Shown: piece after piece, positions 28,043 to 39,559 of the stretch
How the letters are laid out: every line of letters begins with the position of its first letter
Numbering within the stretch: the stretch's first letter is position 1
Origin: Bacteroidota bacterium
GTDB taxonomy: Bacteria > Bacteroidota > Bacteroidia > Chitinophagales > Chitinophagaceae
DNA: 64,000 nt
Direction: 5' to 3'
NCBI GenBank assembly: GCA_030706605.1
Contig: JAUZOE010000001.1
Coordinates: 62,001-126,000 of the forward strand
Translations under genes and position numbers: made by a program
Notes under the pieces: generated by a model
Seen by the model: the letters and a program-made list of their open reading frames with translations, nothing else
Database searches by the model: none
What the model was told of the DNA's origin: nothing

Positions 28043-31000
28043 ATGCAAAGAAAAGAAAATCGTCCACGTTCAACGTTTTCTCAAATTACAATCGGGCTTA
28101 CTTCTCCGGATACCATCTTAGAAAGAAGCTATGGTGAAGTACTTAAGCCTGAAACCATTAATTACCGGACCTATAAGCCCGAAAGAGATGGTTTATTCTG
28201 CGAAAGAATTTTTGGACCTGTAAAAGATTATGAATGTGCCTGTGGAAAATATAAACGTATTCGTTATAAAGGTATTGTGTGTGACAGGTGTGGTGTAGAA
28301 GTAACAGAAAAGAAAGTTAGGCGTGAGAGAATGGGACACATCAAATTAGTAGTGCCTGTTGTTCATATCTGGTATTTCAAATCACTTCCCAATAAAATAG
28401 GTTACCTGCTTGGAATGAGTTCTAAGAAATTAGAAACTATAGTTTATTACGAAAGATACGTGGTAATCCAGTCAGGAATTCGTACAGATAAAGGTCAGAA
28501 TTACGGAGATCTGTTAACTGAAGAAGAATACCTGGATATTTTGGATACACTTCCAAAAGGAAATCAACAATTATCAGATGAAGATCCGGATAAATTTATT
28601 GCAAAAATGGGAGCTGAAGCAGTTCATGATATGTTGCAAAGAATTGATCTTGACCAATTGTCATTTGACCTTCGGAATTCTGCAGCCAATGAAACCTCTC
28701 AGCAACGTAAAGCAGATGCATTAAAACGCCTCAGCGTTGTAGAAGGTTTCCGTGATGCCAATACAAGAATTAATAACCGTCCCGAATGGATGGTAATGCA
28801 ATATATTCCGGTAATACCACCTGAACTTCGTCCATTAGTTCCTTTAGATGGAGGACGTTTTGCTTCATCAGATTTGAATGATTTATACAGGCGTGTTATA
28901 ATTCGTAATAACCGTTTAAAAAGATTATTAGAAATTAAAGCTCCTGAAGTAATTCTCAGAAATGAGAAACGTATGCTCCAGGAAGCCATAGATTCATTAT
29001 TTGATAATTCACGTAAATCCAATGCAGTTAAGGCAGAAGGCGGACGTGCATTAAAATCACTGAGTGATGTATTAAAAGGTAAACAAGGACGTTTCCGTCA
29101 AAACCTTTTGGGAAAACGGGTTGATTACTCCGGACGTTCTGTAATTGTAGTAGGACCCGAATTAAAAATGCATGAATGCGGTTTACCTAAAGATATGGGG
29201 GCCGAATTATTCAAACCATTTATCATTCGCAAATTAATCGAAAGAGGAATCGTAAAAACTGTTAAAAGCGCAAGAAAATTAGTTGATAAAAAAGAAGCGA
29301 TCATTTGGGATATTCTCGAAAATATATTGAAAGGCCATCCGATAATGCTGAATCGTGCCCCAACATTGCACAGGCTATCTATCCAGGCATTTCAACCAAA
29401 ATTAATTGAAGGGAAAGCCATTCAACTGCATCCATTGGTTACCTCAGCATTCAATGCGGATTTCGATGGTGATCAGATGGCAGTTCACGTTCCATTGAGC
29501 AATGCAGCCGTTTTAGAAGCGCAGATGCTGATGCTGTCCTCTCATAATATTTTAAATCCTCAGAATGGTACAGCTATTTCTCTTCCGTCCCAGGATATGG
29601 TTTTAGGTTTATATTATATTACCAAAGGAAGGAAATCAACTCCCGAATTGAAAGTAAGGGGTGAGGGAAAAGCTTTCTATTCTCCGGAAGAAGTAATTAT
29701 AGCCTATAATGAACAAAGAATTGATCTTCATGCTCACATTAAGGTAAAAGTAGACATTCGTAATAATGATGGCACTTTAACCAAAAAATTATTAGATACT
29801 ACTGTAGGTCGTGTAATATTTAACCTACATGTTCCAAAAGAAGTTGGTTTTATAAACGCGTTACTTACCAAAAAGGCATTGCGTGATATCATTGGCGATA
29901 TTATTAAATGGACCAACATTCCTACTACAGCAAAATTCCTTGATGATATTAAATTCCTTGGTTTCCGTATGGCCTTCAAAGGTGGATTATCATTTAATAT
30001 AAATGATCTTATTATCCCCGAAACCAAGCAGTCCATGATCGATAATGCTACTGTAGAAGTAGATGATGTATGGGATAACTATAATGCAGGGTTAATTACT
30101 AATAATGAAAGATACAATGGTATCATTGATATCTGGAGTCGTGTTGATACCCGTTTAACAGAAACATTAATACAGGAATTAGCAGCAGACAAACAAGGAT
30201 TCAACTCAGTTTATATGATGCTTGACTCCGGAGCAAGGGGATCTAAACAACAGATCAAACAGCTCGCAGGAATCAGGGGATTAATGGCTAAACCACGTAA
30301 ATCAGGAAGTAGCGGAAGTGAAATTATTGAAAATCCTATTCTGTCTAATTTCAAAGACGGATTGAATGTATTGGAATATTTTATATCTACTCACGGTGCC
30401 CGTAAAGGTCTTGCTGATACCGCTCTAAAGACAGCCGATGCCGGATATTTAACCAGGAGGCTTGTAGATGTGGCACAGGACGTTGTAATTAATGAAGAGG
30501 ATTGCGGTACCTTAAGAGGCATTGCTACTTCAGCTTTAAAAGATAATGAAGATATTATTGAGCCATTATATGATAGAATTTTAGGAAGAACCTCTTTACA
30601 CAACATTCACAATCCGGTAACTGATGAATTAATTATAGAAGCCGGTGGAGTTATTAGTGAAGATATTGCCCATGCAATAGATGAAGCCGGTATTGAAAAT
30701 GTTGAAATACGTTCTGTTTTAACCTGCGAAAGTCGCCGTGGTGTTTGTGTAAAATGTTATGGTAAGAACCTGGCATCTGGCTATACAGCACAAAAAGGTG
30801 ATGCAGTAGGCATCATTGCTGCCCAGTCAATTGGGGAGCCTGGTACACAGCTTACACTTCGAACGTTCCACGTGGGTGGTGTGGCTGGTTCCGCATCTGT
30901 AGAATCTACCTTAAATGCAAAATTTGACGGAACTATTCAATTTGATGGTTTACGTACTGTAGATGTAATAGACAAAACCGGAGAAAAAGCAAAAGTCGTT

Positions 31001-32335
31001 ATTGGTCGTACTGGTGAAGTAAGAATAATGGATGTAAAAAATGATCGTCTTCTGATCACAAACAACGTTCCTTACGGATCTACAATTAATGTAAAAGACG
31101 GGCAAAAAGTGGTGAAAGGTGATGTTATCTGCACATGGGATCCATTTAATAATGTAATTGTTTCAGAAATTGATGGTACCGTTAAGTTTGAAAATATCAT
31201 CGAAGGAGTCACATATCGCGAAGAAGCAGATGAACAAACGGGTCATAGAGAAAAGGTGGTTATTGAAACTAAAGATAAAACCCGGATGCCTTCACTTTTA
31301 ATTGAAGGTAAAAAAGAAACAAAAGGTTATAATCTTCCTGCAGGTTCTCATGTTACAATGAACGAAGGAGAAGAAGTTAAAGCAGGACAGATTGTTGTAA
31401 AAATACCGCGCGTTCTAGGAAAGTTAAGAGATATCACGGGAGGTTTACCACGTGTAACTGAATTATTTGAAGCAAGAAATCCAGGTAATCCTGCAGTCGT
31501 TTCTGAAATTGACGGTGTTGTTTCTTTTGGTAATATCAAGAGGGGTAACCGTGAAGTGATTGTAGAAGCAAAAGATGGTGTAGTAAGGAAATATTTGGTT
31601 CCACTTACCCGGCAGATTCTTGCACAGGAAGGTGATTTTATAAAAGCCGGTGTGGCATTATCTGATGGTCAGATTGCCCCTGCAGATATTCTTTCAATAA
31701 AAGGACCTTTCGCTGTTCAGGAATATGTAGTGAATGAGATTCAGGAAGTTTATCGTTTGCAAGGTGTAAAAATAAATGACAAACATATTGAAGTTATTGT
31801 GCGCCAGATGATGCGTAAAATAACCATTGAAGATGCCGGAGATACTAAATTCCTTGAAGGAGACACTGAAGACAGGTACGACTTTAATGTTGAAAACGAT
31901 TGGATATTCGATAAAAAAGTAGTTACAGATTCCGGGGAAAGCACTAAAATGCGTCCTGGTAAAATAGTTACTCTGCGGGAAGTGAGAGAAGAAAATTCTA
32001 TTCTTCGCCGTGCAGATAAAAAAATAGTCGAATATAGAGATGCAAGTCCTGCAACGTCTTCTCCATTATTGTTAGGTATTACAAAAGCCTCATTGGGCAC
32101 TCAGAGCTGGATTTCAGCGGCATCATTCCAGGAAACAACCAAAGTATTGTCATCTGCAGCCATCCAGGGCAAAACAGATACTATGCTCGGATTGAAAGAA
32201 AATGTGATTACCGGTCATCCAATACCTGCCGGTACCGGATTAAGGGAATTTCAAAACATGATTGTAGGCAGTAAAGAAGAATATGAATTATTGATGACTA
32301 CTAAAGAAGCAATGGCATTCGACGAAGAAGAATAA
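28043..32335 (+). CDS. rpoC: DNA-directed RNA polymerase subunit beta'
   Basis: This is the largest RNA polymerase subunit, 1430 residues. It has the N-terminal zinc site ([13 protein letters not shown]...CDRCG), the catalytic magnesium motif [12 protein letters not shown], the bridge helix/trigger loop region ([19 protein letters not shown]) and the second zinc site [13 protein letters not shown]. The C-terminus ends in an acidic DEEE. It follows rpoB in the same transcript and is closed by an intrinsic terminator. Confidence 0.98.
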   Translation: MQRKENRPRSTFSQITIGLTSPDTILERSYGEVLKPETINYRTYKPERDGLFCERIFGPVKDYECACGKYKRIRYKGIVCDRCGVEVTEKKVRRERMGHIKLVVPVVHIWYFKSLPNKIGYLLGMSSKKLETIVYYERYVVIQSGIRTDKGQNYGDLLTEEEYLDILDTLPKGNQQLSDEDPDKFIAKMGAEAVHDMLQRIDLDQLSFDLRNSAANETSQQRKADALKRLSVVEGFRDANTRINNRPEWMVMQYIPVIPPELRPLVPLDGGRFASSDLNDLYRRVIIRNNRLKRLLEIKAPEVILRNEKRMLQEAIDSLFDNSRKSNAVKAEGGRALKSLSDVLKGKQGRFRQNLLGKRVDYSGRSVIVVGPELKMHECGLPKDMGAELFKPFIIRKLIERGIVKTVKSARKLVDKKEAIIWDILENILKGHPIMLNRAPTLHRLSIQAFQPKLIEGKAIQLHPLVTSAFNADFDGDQMAVHVPLSNAAVLEAQMLMLSSHNILNPQNGTAISLPSQDMVLGLYYITKGRKSTPELKVRGEGKAFYSPEEVIIAYNEQRIDLHAHIKVKVDIRNNDGTLTKKLLDTTVGRVIFNLHVPKEVGFINALLTKKALRDIIGDIIKWTNIPTTAKFLDDIKFLGFRMAFKGGLSFNINDLIIPETKQSMIDNATVEVDDVWDNYNAGLITNNERYNGIIDIWSRVDTRLTETLIQELAADKQGFNSVYMMLDSGARGSKQQIKQLAGIRGLMAKPRKSGSSGSEIIENPILSNFKDGLNVLEYFISTHGARKGLADTALKTADAGYLTRRLVDVAQDVVINEEDCGTLRGIATSALKDNEDIIEPLYDRILGRTSLHNIHNPVTDELIIEAGGVISEDIAHAIDEAGIENVEIRSVLTCESRRGVCVKCYGKNLASGYTAQKGDAVGIIAAQSIGEPGTQLTLRTFHVGGVAGSASVESTLNAKFDGTIQFDGLRTVDVIDKTGEKAKVVIGRTGEVRIMDVKNDRLLITNNVPYGSTINVKDGQKVVKGDVICTWDPFNNVIVSEIDGTVKFENIIEGVTYREEADEQTGHREKVVIETKDKTRMPSLLIEGKKETKGYNLPAGSHVTMNEGEEVKAGQIVVKIPRVLGKLRDITGGLPRVTELFEARNPGNPAVVSEIDGVVSFGNIKRGNREVIVEAKDGVVRKYLVPLTRQILAQEGDFIKAGVALSDGQIAPADILSIKGPFAVQEYVVNEIQEVYRLQGVKINDKHIEVIVRQMMRKITIEDAGDTKFLEGDTEDRYDFNVENDWIFDKKVVTDSGESTKMRPGKIVTLREVREENSILRRADKKIVEYRDASPATSSPLLLGITKASLGTQSWISAASFQETTKVLSSAAIQGKTDTMLGLKENVITGHPIPAGTGLREFQNMIVGSKEEYELLMTTKEAMAFDEEE

Positions 32336-32359
32336 AAAATATAGATGTCTGATATTATT

Positions 32360-32391
32360 AAGGAGTAAGAGTTAATCTTGCTCCTTTTTTT
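32360..32391 (+). terminator. Intrinsic terminator of rpoBC
   Basis: The stem AAGGAGTAAG / CTTGCTCCTT (one G-U wobble, 7-base loop) runs into seven T residues, 25 bases after the rpoC stop. Confidence 0.88.
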
Positions 32392-32798
32392 ATTGATGGA
32401 ATAACTTAGATTCATGAATCTTTAAGATATTGCTTATTGGAGCAAAATAATAGTTCACTTTGAAGAAAAAATATATGCTACCAATGCCGTCGGAAGCTAT
32501 TGCCAACAAAATAATATCATCGCTAACTTTATTCCAAAGAGCAAATGAAAAATACAGCACATAGAAACAAGGGCTGTCTTAAGCAAATAACTCAATATAC
32601 AAAAAGGCACTTTTTTAGAAGAAAGTTTTGAAAATGAAAGAACCATTACCTGCTTAATAAAATAGCAGCCCGAAATGAAACCACCTAAACTTATTGGATA
32701 TTTTTTAGCATATTAAATGAACCCCAATTGAATGAATTAACTCAAAACGGAGTTTCTAACATTTAAAGGGAGATATGAAGTAGAAGCAAGTATTGTAC
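32392..32798. other. Intergenic stretch between rpoC and gapA, no supported gene
   Basis: About 400 AT-rich bases with several short, stop-interrupted frames on the plus strand, for example around 32570-32690. It may be a decayed gene, but I recognise no family. No RNA gene, repeat or mobile-element end is visible. Confidence 0.4.
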
Positions 32799-32832
32799 AA
32801 AAAAATCCCCCCATCCGATAAAGTCAGGGGAG
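32799..32832 (-). terminator. Probable intrinsic terminator of gapA
   Basis: Read on the minus strand, a CCCC...GGGG stem with a short imperfect extension is followed by a U-run from the A-tract at 32799-32805. It lies about 60 bases past the gapA stop. Confidence 0.65.
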
Positions 32833-32893
32833 AAGAAAATATAAATCAACCAGGAAAACAAAAGGAATTAAAAACTCCTTTTTCTCCTGAATT

Positions 32894-33928
<1,035 letters not shown>

Positions 33929-33937
33929 TTAAGTTTG

Positions 33938-33945
33938 CAAATTTA
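33938..33945 (-). promoter_or_regulatory. -7 promoter element (TAAATTTG on the minus strand) of gapA
   Basis: Exact TAnnTTTG match on the minus strand about 34 bases before the gapA ATG, giving a leader of roughly 28 nucleotides. Confidence 0.5.
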
Positions 33946-34010
33946 AGCTTTTATGAAATAAACTTTCCTATTTGAGTAAAATAGATTTTTTGAATAAAGA
34001 CATCCCTGGC

Positions 34011-34616
34011 TCAGGAATTTCTTCCACTTACATATTTGTTTCCTATTATGTAAAACCGATATGGGAGTAAGCTATCTTCGCCTGCACTTTCTATTCCGAT
34101 TCTTTTGCTAGTCCCAATTTTTTCATCCGGGATGACATAGTGATCATCTAATAAATAAATTTTGTTACCAAGGAGAGATAAACCTGAATGATATTTAAAA
34201 ATACCAAGCGCTTTACCTACATTTCCCGGACCACGGGTAAGTGTCTTGTCGGGAATTCTCTTTCCGGTTCTTTGGAGCATCATATCAATTCCTTTCAGTG
34301 GATCTACCGCTCTTATTAAGACAGCATCTGGTATTTCTTTTTCATTAGTTACAATATTAAACATATGATGAAGACCGTAACAGATGTAAACATAAGATCT
34401 GCCTGGTGGCGAATACATATGCTCATTGCGGACGGTCCTTCTCCCGCCAAATGTATGGGAAGCTTTATCAGTAATTCCAACATAGGCTTCTGTTTCTACA
34501 ATTCTTCCGGAAGTGATGGTATTCTCAAAATTGGTAACTATAATTTTTCCCAGCAACTCTTTGGCAATCACCACCACATCTTTTCGGCTATAAAATGATA
34601 AAGGAATTTTCTTCAT
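34011..34616 (-). CDS. 3-methyladenine DNA glycosylase, AAG/MPG type
   Basis: This base-excision repair enzyme removes alkylated purines. The 201-residue protein carries the AAG-family active-site region GRIVETEAYVGITDKASH, with the catalytic glutamate, then YSPPGRSYVYICYGLHHMFNIV, AVLIRAVDP and the TRGPGNVGKALGI motif. The track-independent choice of start is the ATG at 34616 (MKKIPLSFY), since the TTG two codons earlier adds nothing conserved. It is monocistronic, and a divergent membrane-protein gene starts 84 bases away on the other strand. Confidence 0.93.
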   Translation of the reverse strand: MKKIPLSFYSRKDVVVIAKELLGKIIVTNFENTITSGRIVETEAYVGITDKASHTFGGRRTVRNEHMYSPPGRSYVYICYGLHHMFNIVTNEKEIPDAVLIRAVDPLKGIDMMLQRTGKRIPDKTLTRGPGNVGKALGIFKYHSGLSLLGNKIYLLDDHYVIPDEKIGTSKRIGIESAGEDSLLPYRFYIIGNKYVSGRNS

Positions 34617-34655
34617 AGTCAAATTAATAAAACATCTTTTAAAGGCAAAGTAAAT

Positions 34656-34663
34656 TATATTTG
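34656..34663 (+). promoter_or_regulatory. -7 promoter element (TATATTTG) upstream of the EI24-type gene
   Basis: Exact TAnnTTTG match 45 bases before the TTG start at 34701, in the divergent spacer shared with the glycosylase gene. Confidence 0.4.
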
Positions 34664-34700
34664 TTTGATCGCTTATAATAAGATCCTCTAATCAGAAACC

Positions 34701-35465
34701 TTGCTTGAAAAAATTATCATAGCTATTTCGGCATATTTTAAAGCACACCAGTTTATTGTTAAAAATAAATTATGGAAATGGATTTTGATCTCCGGAATTT
34801 TTTATGCCATCCTGTTTGTGGCAGGCATTTATTTTTTCTGGCAATCTTCTTCCAATATTATAGAATATCTTCTGGCAAAAGTTGAATTAAAAAATTGGCT
34901 GCAAAAGGAAAATACAGGCTGGCTTAGTTTCATTTTTATTTTCGGGCATATTGTGCTGCATCTCATTTTGATGTTATTTTATTTTTCATTGTTCAAGTAC
35001 TTATTCCTGATAATCGGCTCGCCCTTATTTGCTTATTTAAGCGAAAAAACAGAAGCCATTCTTTTAAATGAAGCCTACCCTTTTTCTTTTAAAAAATTTG
35101 TGGCTGATGCAATAAGAGGAATACGAATTGCTATCAGAAATGCTCTCTGGCAAACAGTTTATATGGTTGGTATTTTGTTTTTGGCATTAATTCCTATATT
35201 GGGTTGGATAACCCCTTTACTCGGTTTATTTATTGAATGTTTTTATTTAGGATTTTCTATGCTCGATTATACCAGCGAACGAAAAGGGCTTTCTTCCCCG
35301 CAAAGTATAGATTTTATCAACAGGCACAAAGGACTTGCCATTGGAAATGGAATGGCATTTTATTTAATGCATGTAATCCCGGTCATTGGGTGGATATTTG
35401 CACCGGGTTATGCTGTTATAGCGGCCACTTTAAGTCTGCAAATGACCGTGGATAAGGCGGCATAA
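34701..35465 (+). CDS. EI24/CysZ-like membrane protein
   Basis: This 254-residue inner-membrane protein resembles the EI24 domain family, which includes the sulfate transporter CysZ. Hydrophobic spans are visible near residues 27-48, 75-108 (a long helical pair), 150-185 and 225-248. The GSPLFAYLSEKTEAIL and FIECFYLGFSMLDYTSERKG segments are typical. Translation appears to start at a TTG because a stop codon lies four codons upstream and the first ATG is too far inside. Function as a sulfate transporter is possible but not shown. A methylase gene follows 29 bases downstream. Confidence 0.75.
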   Translation: MLEKIIIAISAYFKAHQFIVKNKLWKWILISGIFYAILFVAGIYFFWQSSSNIIEYLLAKVELKNWLQKENTGWLSFIFIFGHIVLHLILMLFYFSLFKYLFLIIGSPLFAYLSEKTEAILLNEAYPFSFKKFVADAIRGIRIAIRNALWQTVYMVGILFLALIPILGWITPLLGLFIECFYLGFSMLDYTSERKGLSSPQSIDFINRHKGLAIGNGMAFYLMHVIPVIGWIFAPGYAVIAATLSLQMTVDKAA

Positions 35466-35494
35466 AAGAAATTTTATTTACAAAAAAAATTATC

Positions 35495-36187
35495 ATGGTT
35501 TATTTAATTCCTTCTTTTTTATCGGAAGATGCCATTAAAACAATCCCTCCTTATGTTTTAAGCGCTGTAAAAGATTGCCAGGTAATTTTTGCAGAGAATG
35601 AAAGAACAGCACGTCGTTTTTTAAAAGCGCTGGATAAAGAAATTGTAATTGATAATTTTGAATGGCACACGATTCATAAAGCTGAGCAAGAGCAAATAAA
35701 CTCGTTCAAACAAAAAATAAAAGAAGGAAAAAATATAGCCATCATTAGTGAAGCAGGGTGCCCGGGAGTAGCAGATCCAGGGCAAATATTGGTTTATGAG
35801 GCACAAAAGTTAAATGTGGATATAAAACCACTGGTAGGCCCCAATTCTATTTTATTGGCTTTGATGGCCAGTGGATTAAATGGCCAGCATTTTTCATTTT
35901 TGGGATATTTGCCTATTGATAATATGGAAAGAATCCAGAAAATAAAACAAATTGAAGAAGAATCGGCAAAAAGAAAATCTACCCAGATTTTTATAGAAAC
36001 TCCTTTCCGCAATAATAAAATGATAGAAACAATTTTACAAAATTGTAAATTATCCACTCAACTTTGCATAGCTGCCGAACTAACTTCTTCCAATGAATGG
36101 GTAAAAACAAAAACTATTGCAGAATGGAAAAATGAAACAATCGATTTGCACAAAAAACCGGTTATTTATTTGTTGATGGCCAAATAA
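35495..36187 (+). CDS. RsmI-like SAM-dependent methyltransferase (tetrapyrrole methylase fold)
   Basis: This 230-residue enzyme has the fold of RsmI, the 16S rRNA C1402 2'-O-methyltransferase. Recognisable segments are FAENERTARRFLKAL, NIAIISEAGCPGVADPGQILV (the SAM-binding core), PLVGPNSILLALMASGLNGQHFSFLGYLP and TQIFIETPFRNNKM. It is shorter than standard RsmI (about 280 residues) and lacks the usual N-terminal GDITLRA strand, so it may be the second, short paralogue common in Bacteroidota. It converges on ruvB with a 10-base gap and is probably co-transcribed with the EI24-type gene. Confidence 0.8.
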   Translation: MVYLIPSFLSEDAIKTIPPYVLSAVKDCQVIFAENERTARRFLKALDKEIVIDNFEWHTIHKAEQEQINSFKQKIKEGKNIAIISEAGCPGVADPGQILVYEAQKLNVDIKPLVGPNSILLALMASGLNGQHFSFLGYLPIDNMERIQKIKQIEEESAKRKSTQIFIETPFRNNKMIETILQNCKLSTQLCIAAELTSSNEWVKTKTIAEWKNETIDLHKKPVIYLLMAK

Positions 36188-36197
36188 AAAGATACAA

Positions 36198-37232
36198 TCA
36201 GGTAAATAATTCCGGTCCCTTTCTTTGGCTATAAGGAACTTTTCCAAGATGCGTATATGCTTTAGCAGTAACTTCTCTACCACGCGGAGTGCGCATAATA
36301 AAACCTTCCTGTATTAAAAATGGTTCGTAGACTTCTTCCAATGTGCCGGTTTCTTCACCAACTGCTGTGGCAATAGTAGTGATACCAACTGGACCTCCTT
36401 TAAATTTATCAATAATTACACTTAAAATTCTATTATCCATTTCATCTAAACCATATTCATCTACATTCAAAGCTTTTAAGGCATGTTGCGTTATTTTCAG
36501 ATCAATAACCCCATTGGAAAGTACTTGTGCAAAATCACGCACTCTTCTTAATAATCCGTTAGCAATTCTTGGCGTACCGCGGCTTCTTCCCGCAATTTCT
36601 TTTGCAGCGTCAGAAGTGATTTTTGTATTAAGAATCGAAGAAGAACGTAAAACTATTTTTTGTAAGGTAATTGAATCGTAATATTCCAATCTCGATTTTA
36701 TACCAAACCTTGATAATAAAGGAGAAGTAAGTAACCCGCTTCGGGTAGTAGCTCCAATTAATGTAAATGGGTTTAAATTAATTTGCACGCTTCTTGCGTT
36801 GGGACCACTGTCAATCATTATATCTATACGGTAATCTTCCATCGCGGCATACAAATATTCTTCTACAACATTACTCAGCCTGTGTATTTCATCAATAAAT
36901 AAAACATCATTAGGTTCAAGATTAGTAAGTAGCCCGGCCAGGTCGCCTGGCTTTTCGATAACCGGTCCACTGGTTTCTTTAATATTCACCCCCAGTTCGT
37001 TGGCAACAATCCGGCTCAGTGTAGTTTTTCCTAGTCCGGGTGGACCATGAAAAAGAATATGATCCAGTGCTTCCTCTCTTTGGCGTGCTGCTTTTATAAA
37101 TATTCGTAAATTCTCTATTATTTGTGACTGGCCGCTGAATTCTTCTATGATTGCCGGACGGATATTATTTTCAAATTCCCTATCCGCAGGAGTTAAAATT
37201 TCTTTTTCTTTATTCAGATTTTGATTTGTCAT
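36198..37232 (-). CDS. ruvB: Holliday junction branch-migration ATPase RuvB
   Basis: RuvB is the AAA+ motor of the RuvAB branch-migration complex. The 344-residue protein has Walker [10 protein letters not shown], Walker [11 protein letters not shown], sensor 1 IGATTR, the arginine finger region [10 protein letters not shown], sensor 2 [19 protein letters not shown] and the winged-helix C-terminus with [13 protein letters not shown]. ruvA is not adjacent. The stop lies only 10 bases from the stop of the convergent methylase gene. Confidence 0.97.
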   Translation of the reverse strand: MTNQNLNKEKEILTPADREFENNIRPAIIEEFSGQSQIIENLRIFIKAARQREEALDHILFHGPPGLGKTTLSRIVANELGVNIKETSGPVIEKPGDLAGLLTNLEPNDVLFIDEIHRLSNVVEEYLYAAMEDYRIDIMIDSGPNARSVQINLNPFTLIGATTRSGLLTSPLLSRFGIKSRLEYYDSITLQKIVLRSSSILNTKITSDAAKEIAGRSRGTPRIANGLLRRVRDFAQVLSNGVIDLKITQHALKALNVDEYGLDEMDNRILSVIIDKFKGGPVGITTIATAVGEETGTLEEVYEPFLIQEGFIMRTPRGREVTAKAYTHLGKVPYSQRKGPELFT

Positions 37233-37431
37233 TGATTTTCTTTCAGCATTGTAAAACTAAAGTTTTTAATGGTTAATATAAAAAATGCTTAGTGTATTAA
37301 AGTCAAAATATTTTAATTCGTATATTTCATGAAAATTTGAATTGTAAATGCTGAAACACCTTTCAAAAGCGGATTTCGCCTTTAATCAAATGTCACTGAA
37401 AATGCGGAATATTTCCAGTTAAATTTGTATA

Positions 37432-38667
37432 ATGTTTAAAACGACTAAAAGATATTGGGTATGCCAGGTTTTGGGTTGGGGTGGATGGACTTTATTGAAT
37501 CTTTCTTTTTATTATTTTTTCCTTCAGGATTATTATTGGAAAGTTAATGAGAGAAGAAATCTTCTTTTTTCGGTACTTTTAATACAGTTTTTCTGGTATA
37601 TATTATCTACACATTTATTAAGGCTTTTTTTAAAAAAAACAAAATGGGTAAAATTTTCAATTAAAAAAGTAATTGCCCTGGCCGTGGTAAGCGTAATGCT
37701 TACAGGATTATTAAGTTATTATGGTGCAAAATCTACTGCTTTAATAACCGGAAGATCTCTGGTTCAATATGAGAAAAACGAAAACCTTAAGCAAGCCATT
37801 TCAAAAGAAAAAGAAAATGGTCTGTCAGGGACTCAATATTATTTAGCAGCTAAGGATAATCCCAAAGATTCTTCCTACTACCATTTAATAGTAAATATCA
37901 AAAAAAATACCGGCTGGTATAGAGATACACATGGAAACTGGCAATATGAAGATCAGCATAAAGGAAGATTCTGGTGGGATATTATTTTTACTTTTATATT
38001 AATTGCGTTATGGTTATTGCTTTATATGATTTGGCATTATCTGGAACGAAACCGGAAAGATGAAGTGGACAGGCTAAACCTGGAAAAAACAGTAAAAGAA
38101 CTAGAACTAAAAACCATAAAATCACACATTAATCCTCATTTTATTTTTAATTCTTTAAATAGCATCAGGGCTTTGGTTGATGAAAACCCAAAGCGTGCCA
38201 GAACTGCGATAACAGAACTTTCCAATATCTTGCGAAGTAGTCTCCAGGTAGAAAAAATGGAAACAGTTTCTTTGAAAAAAGAACTTGATATTGTCAGTGA
38301 TTACTTAGCGCTGGAACAAATGCGTTTTGAAGAAAGGTTAAAAGTGGAAATGGAAATTGGGGAGGATACACTTGAGCAACCTGTTCCACCTATGATGTTG
38401 CAGACTTTGGTTGAAAATGCCATAAAGCATGGTATCACCAAGAGGATAAATGGTGGCACCATCAAAATAATTTCAAGATATACGGGTAATAATTTTGAAT
38501 TAATTGTGCAAAATACCGGCAATCTTGATGATCCGTCCAATGAAGGTTTTGGGTTTAAAAGTACACGTGACCGGCTGAAAATTTTATTCAATGGCGTAGC
38601 CCATTTTAATATAGAAGAAATTGAAAAAAATAAAGTTCAGTCGAAGATTGTAATGCCGGTTAGATAG
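37432..38667 (+). CDS. Sensor histidine kinase, LytS/YehU type
   Basis: This 411-residue membrane kinase has three N-terminal spans (about residues 12-32, 44-66 and 78-97), an extracytoplasmic segment of about 85 residues, a fourth span near 184-205, and then the His_kinase domain with the phosphoacceptor in KTIKSHINPHFIFNSLNSIRAL. The ATPase domain follows with the N-box MLQTLVENAIKHGI and a G-box in GFGFKSTRDRL. The stimulus is unknown. It is followed 66 bases downstream by its cognate LytTR response regulator. Confidence 0.92.
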   Translation: MFKTTKRYWVCQVLGWGGWTLLNLSFYYFFLQDYYWKVNERRNLLFSVLLIQFFWYILSTHLLRLFLKKTKWVKFSIKKVIALAVVSVMLTGLLSYYGAKSTALITGRSLVQYEKNENLKQAISKEKENGLSGTQYYLAAKDNPKDSSYYHLIVNIKKNTGWYRDTHGNWQYEDQHKGRFWWDIIFTFILIALWLLLYMIWHYLERNRKDEVDRLNLEKTVKELELKTIKSHINPHFIFNSLNSIRALVDENPKRARTAITELSNILRSSLQVEKMETVSLKKELDIVSDYLALEQMRFEERLKVEMEIGEDTLEQPVPPMMLQTLVENAIKHGITKRINGGTIKIISRYTGNNFELIVQNTGNLDDPSNEGFGFKSTRDRLKILFNGVAHFNIEEIEKNKVQSKIVMPVR

Positions 38668-38685
38668 TAATTAAAAATGTAATAA

Positions 38686-38693
38686 TATATTTG
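38686..38693 (+). promoter_or_regulatory. Possible secondary promoter (TATATTTG) before the response regulator
   Basis: Exact TAnnTTTG match in the 66-base gap between kinase and regulator, 41 bases before the regulator ATG. The region is AT-rich, so a chance match is possible. Confidence 0.3.
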
Positions 38694-38733
38694 AGCAATA
38701 ACAGTTTTATCACAATTACAAATATTTCCAATC

Positions 38734-39456
38734 ATGCTTAAAGTAGTCCTAATAGATGATGAGCGACTTGCCAGGAGCGAGCTTAAGAGGCTGTTGCAGG
38801 AATTTTCTGATATAGAAATAATAGGTGAAGCCGCTAATGCAACTGAAGGTTTGGAAAAAATTGAAAGCCTGAATCCCGACCTTATTTTTTTGGATATTCA
38901 AATGCCGGGAAATACAGGTTTTGATATGCTGACGCATCTGGAAAAAGCACCTCATGTAATTTTTGTTACTGCTTATGATGAATATGCTTTAAAAGCATTT
39001 GAGGTAAATGCGCTTGATTACCTGATGAAACCAGTAGAACCTAAACGCCTTTCTGAAGCACTTTCAAAAGTGCGCCAGTTGGATGAAGAAGAATTACTTT
39101 CTTATAATAACCGGGGATTACTCAGCGAACACGACCAGGTTTTTGTGAAAGATGGCGAGAGGTGCTGGTTTGTTAAGCTTTCTGAGGTACGCCTGTTTGA
39201 AAGCGTAGGTAATTATGCAAAAGTTTTTTTTGGACCGAATAAACCTCTTATCCTAAAATCCCTCAATGCGTTGGAAGAAAGATTAGATGAAAAAGTTTTT
39301 TTCAGGGCAAACAGGAAACATATCATTAATCTGCGAATGATCGAAAAAATAGAGCCTTATTTTAATGGAGGTCTTTTGGTGGATTTGATTGGTGGAGAAA
39401 AAATAGAAGTTAGTCGCAGGCAGGCTGTCAAATTTAAAGAAATGATGAGTCTTTAA
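38734..39456 (+). CDS. LytTR-family response regulator
   Basis: This 240-residue regulator has a receiver domain (acidic pair in LIDDERLARSEL, phospho-aspartate in LIFLDIQMPGNTG, TAYDEYALKAFEVNALDYLMKP) and a C-terminal LytTR DNA-binding domain (residues about 135-238, with VKDGERCWFVKLSEV, ESVGNYAKVFF, FFRANRKHIINL and KIEVSRRQAVKFKEMM). It is the partner of the upstream LytS-type kinase. The target genes are not evident in the window. Confidence 0.93.
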   Translation: MLKVVLIDDERLARSELKRLLQEFSDIEIIGEAANATEGLEKIESLNPDLIFLDIQMPGNTGFDMLTHLEKAPHVIFVTAYDEYALKAFEVNALDYLMKPVEPKRLSEALSKVRQLDEEELLSYNNRGLLSEHDQVFVKDGERCWFVKLSEVRLFESVGNYAKVFFGPNKPLILKSLNALEERLDEKVFFRANRKHIINLRMIEKIEPYFNGGLLVDLIGGEKIEVSRRQAVKFKEMMSL

Positions 39457-39559
39457 TGTATGAATTTTCCATATTATTGCTATTATAAGGATACCTACAA
39501 GAGATTATTGATCGAAAAGAAGATGGACCTTTACCTACTTTAAAAAATAGCAAACGGTT